The translations under genes were made by a program, and so were the position numbers. This document shows positions 4,795 through 5,163 of a stretch of DNA of 5,163 bases, piece by piece. Source of the stretch: Candidatus Methanophaga sp. GoMg3.2 (GTDB taxonomy: Archaea; Halobacteriota; Syntropharchaeia; Alkanophagales; Methanospirareceae). The stretch covers positions 1 through 5,163 of the forward strand of contig QBUN01000249.1 in NCBI GenBank assembly GCA_013180565.1. The letters are read 5' to 3'. The notes beneath the pieces are model-generated. The model did not search any database, was not told where the DNA came from, and saw nothing but the letters and a program-made list of their open reading frames with translations. Positions within the stretch are counted from its first letter, which is position 1. Each line of letters begins with the position of its first letter.

Positions 4795-5163
4795 TTAAAC
4801 AAACACACTAACCCACCGCATTACCTTTTCACTTACCCTTTCGCTCTGATTTATCAGCTCCTTGCGTACAATAGCCATATCAACCTTTTCATAAATCCGT
4901 TTTGCATCACCTATAGAATCGGTTTCGTATGTATCCATAGAATGACATGCCTTCATAATGAACAGATCCTCCAGCGACGGTATCCAGATACTCATCCCTT
5001 CTATCTTCTCTTCTTTCAGCCTTGAACATAGCGATTGTGTCAGCGAGACATCCCTTACCCGTCCATAAGAGATGTCAATGTATAAATCTCGTTTGAAGTC
5101 TATGAACCGCCTTTGTTGACCTTTTCAGTCCATAATAGACCAGTGCTGTACCACCAATTGTGA
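4795..5163 (-). pseudogene. Decayed nucleotidyltransferase gene (MNT-like), frame broken and catalytic region missing; 5' end outside window
   Basis: Reading leftward from the right edge, the frame starting at 5161 gives TIGGTALVYYGLKRSTK, which fits the nucleotide-binding GGxAL...G..R.T motif of small nucleotidyltransferases. It then loses sense at AVHRLQTR and stops at TGA 5077-5075. A second frame, open from 5124 to TAA 4797-4795, gives FIDFKRDLYIDISYGRVRD, then IPSLEDLFIMKACHSMDT, which matches the C-terminal half of the same kind of protein (the PSxEDLxxMK motif). The Asp-x-Asp metal ligands that should follow RSTK directly, and the residues up to FIDF, are missing. One deletion near 5101-5115 that removed this piece and shifted the frame explains everything. 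The ATG at 4995 lies inside the C-terminal domain and is not a credible gene start. Family members include antitoxin or AMP-transferring proteins, but no partner gene is visible. The gene converges on the propeller gene, 169 bp apart. Confidence 0.75.

Noticed and set aside
4723..5025. Plus-strand open frame of 100 codons
   Set aside because: It is antisense to the recognisable nucleotidyltransferase remnant, and its predicted protein shows no family features.

Overview
The window looks archaeal, probably a euryarchaeal (Halobacteriota/Methanosarcinia-like or ANME-type) genome. Two things point that way. The first is the C-terminus of a COG1407-type metallophosphoesterase at the left edge, a family common in archaea. 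The second is an archaeal-style promoter (purine-rich BRE followed by a TATA box) placed about 25 nt before where transcription of the largest gene would start, almost on its ATG and without a Shine-Dalgarno sequence. The lineage call is an inference; no rRNA, tRNA or marker gene is present to confirm it. The region reads as accessory, low-density chromosome: one gene tail, one complete large secreted-protein gene, one insertion sequence, one small possible gene and one decayed gene, separated by repeat-rich spacers.

Layout from left to right. Positions 1-372 carry the 3' end of the metallophosphoesterase. Positions 373-570 are an AT-rich spacer packed with a T-tract, three short hairpins and words resembling dispersed intergenic repeats (AACCACAAGATTACACA, TGTGTTAATCTGTGTC, CTCTGCG twice). 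Positions 571-690 hold nothing I recognise. A TATA-like box at 691-698 precedes a small 51-codon open frame (733-888) that contains an 11-bp perfect inverted repeat. Positions 901-2247 are an IS66-family element of the single-ORF (ISBst12-like) kind with 16-bp perfect terminal inverted repeats and no target duplication. Its transposase, on the minus strand, has kept its frame but appears to have lost about 65-70 internal residues, including half of a zinc-binding motif.

The propeller gene (2331-4625) starts 84 bp beyond the IS. It encodes a 764-residue exported protein made almost entirely of 14 Ycf48/Asp-box-type repeats, best read as two seven-bladed beta-propellers joined at a degenerate, cysteine-rich seventh blade. 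After it come a second copy of the dispersed repeat (4665-4681), a T-tract and a weak hairpin. On the minus strand, the remains of a nucleotidyltransferase gene (4795 to beyond the right edge) show its substrate-binding GG motif and its C-terminal half in different frames, with the catalytic DxD region missing between them.

The genes do not form an operon or an evident pathway. The best-supported points of interest are the 14-blade secreted protein, the internally deleted transposase, the decayed nucleotidyltransferase and the small hairpin-bearing frame. I found no CRISPR array, structural RNA gene or recognisable new defence system.
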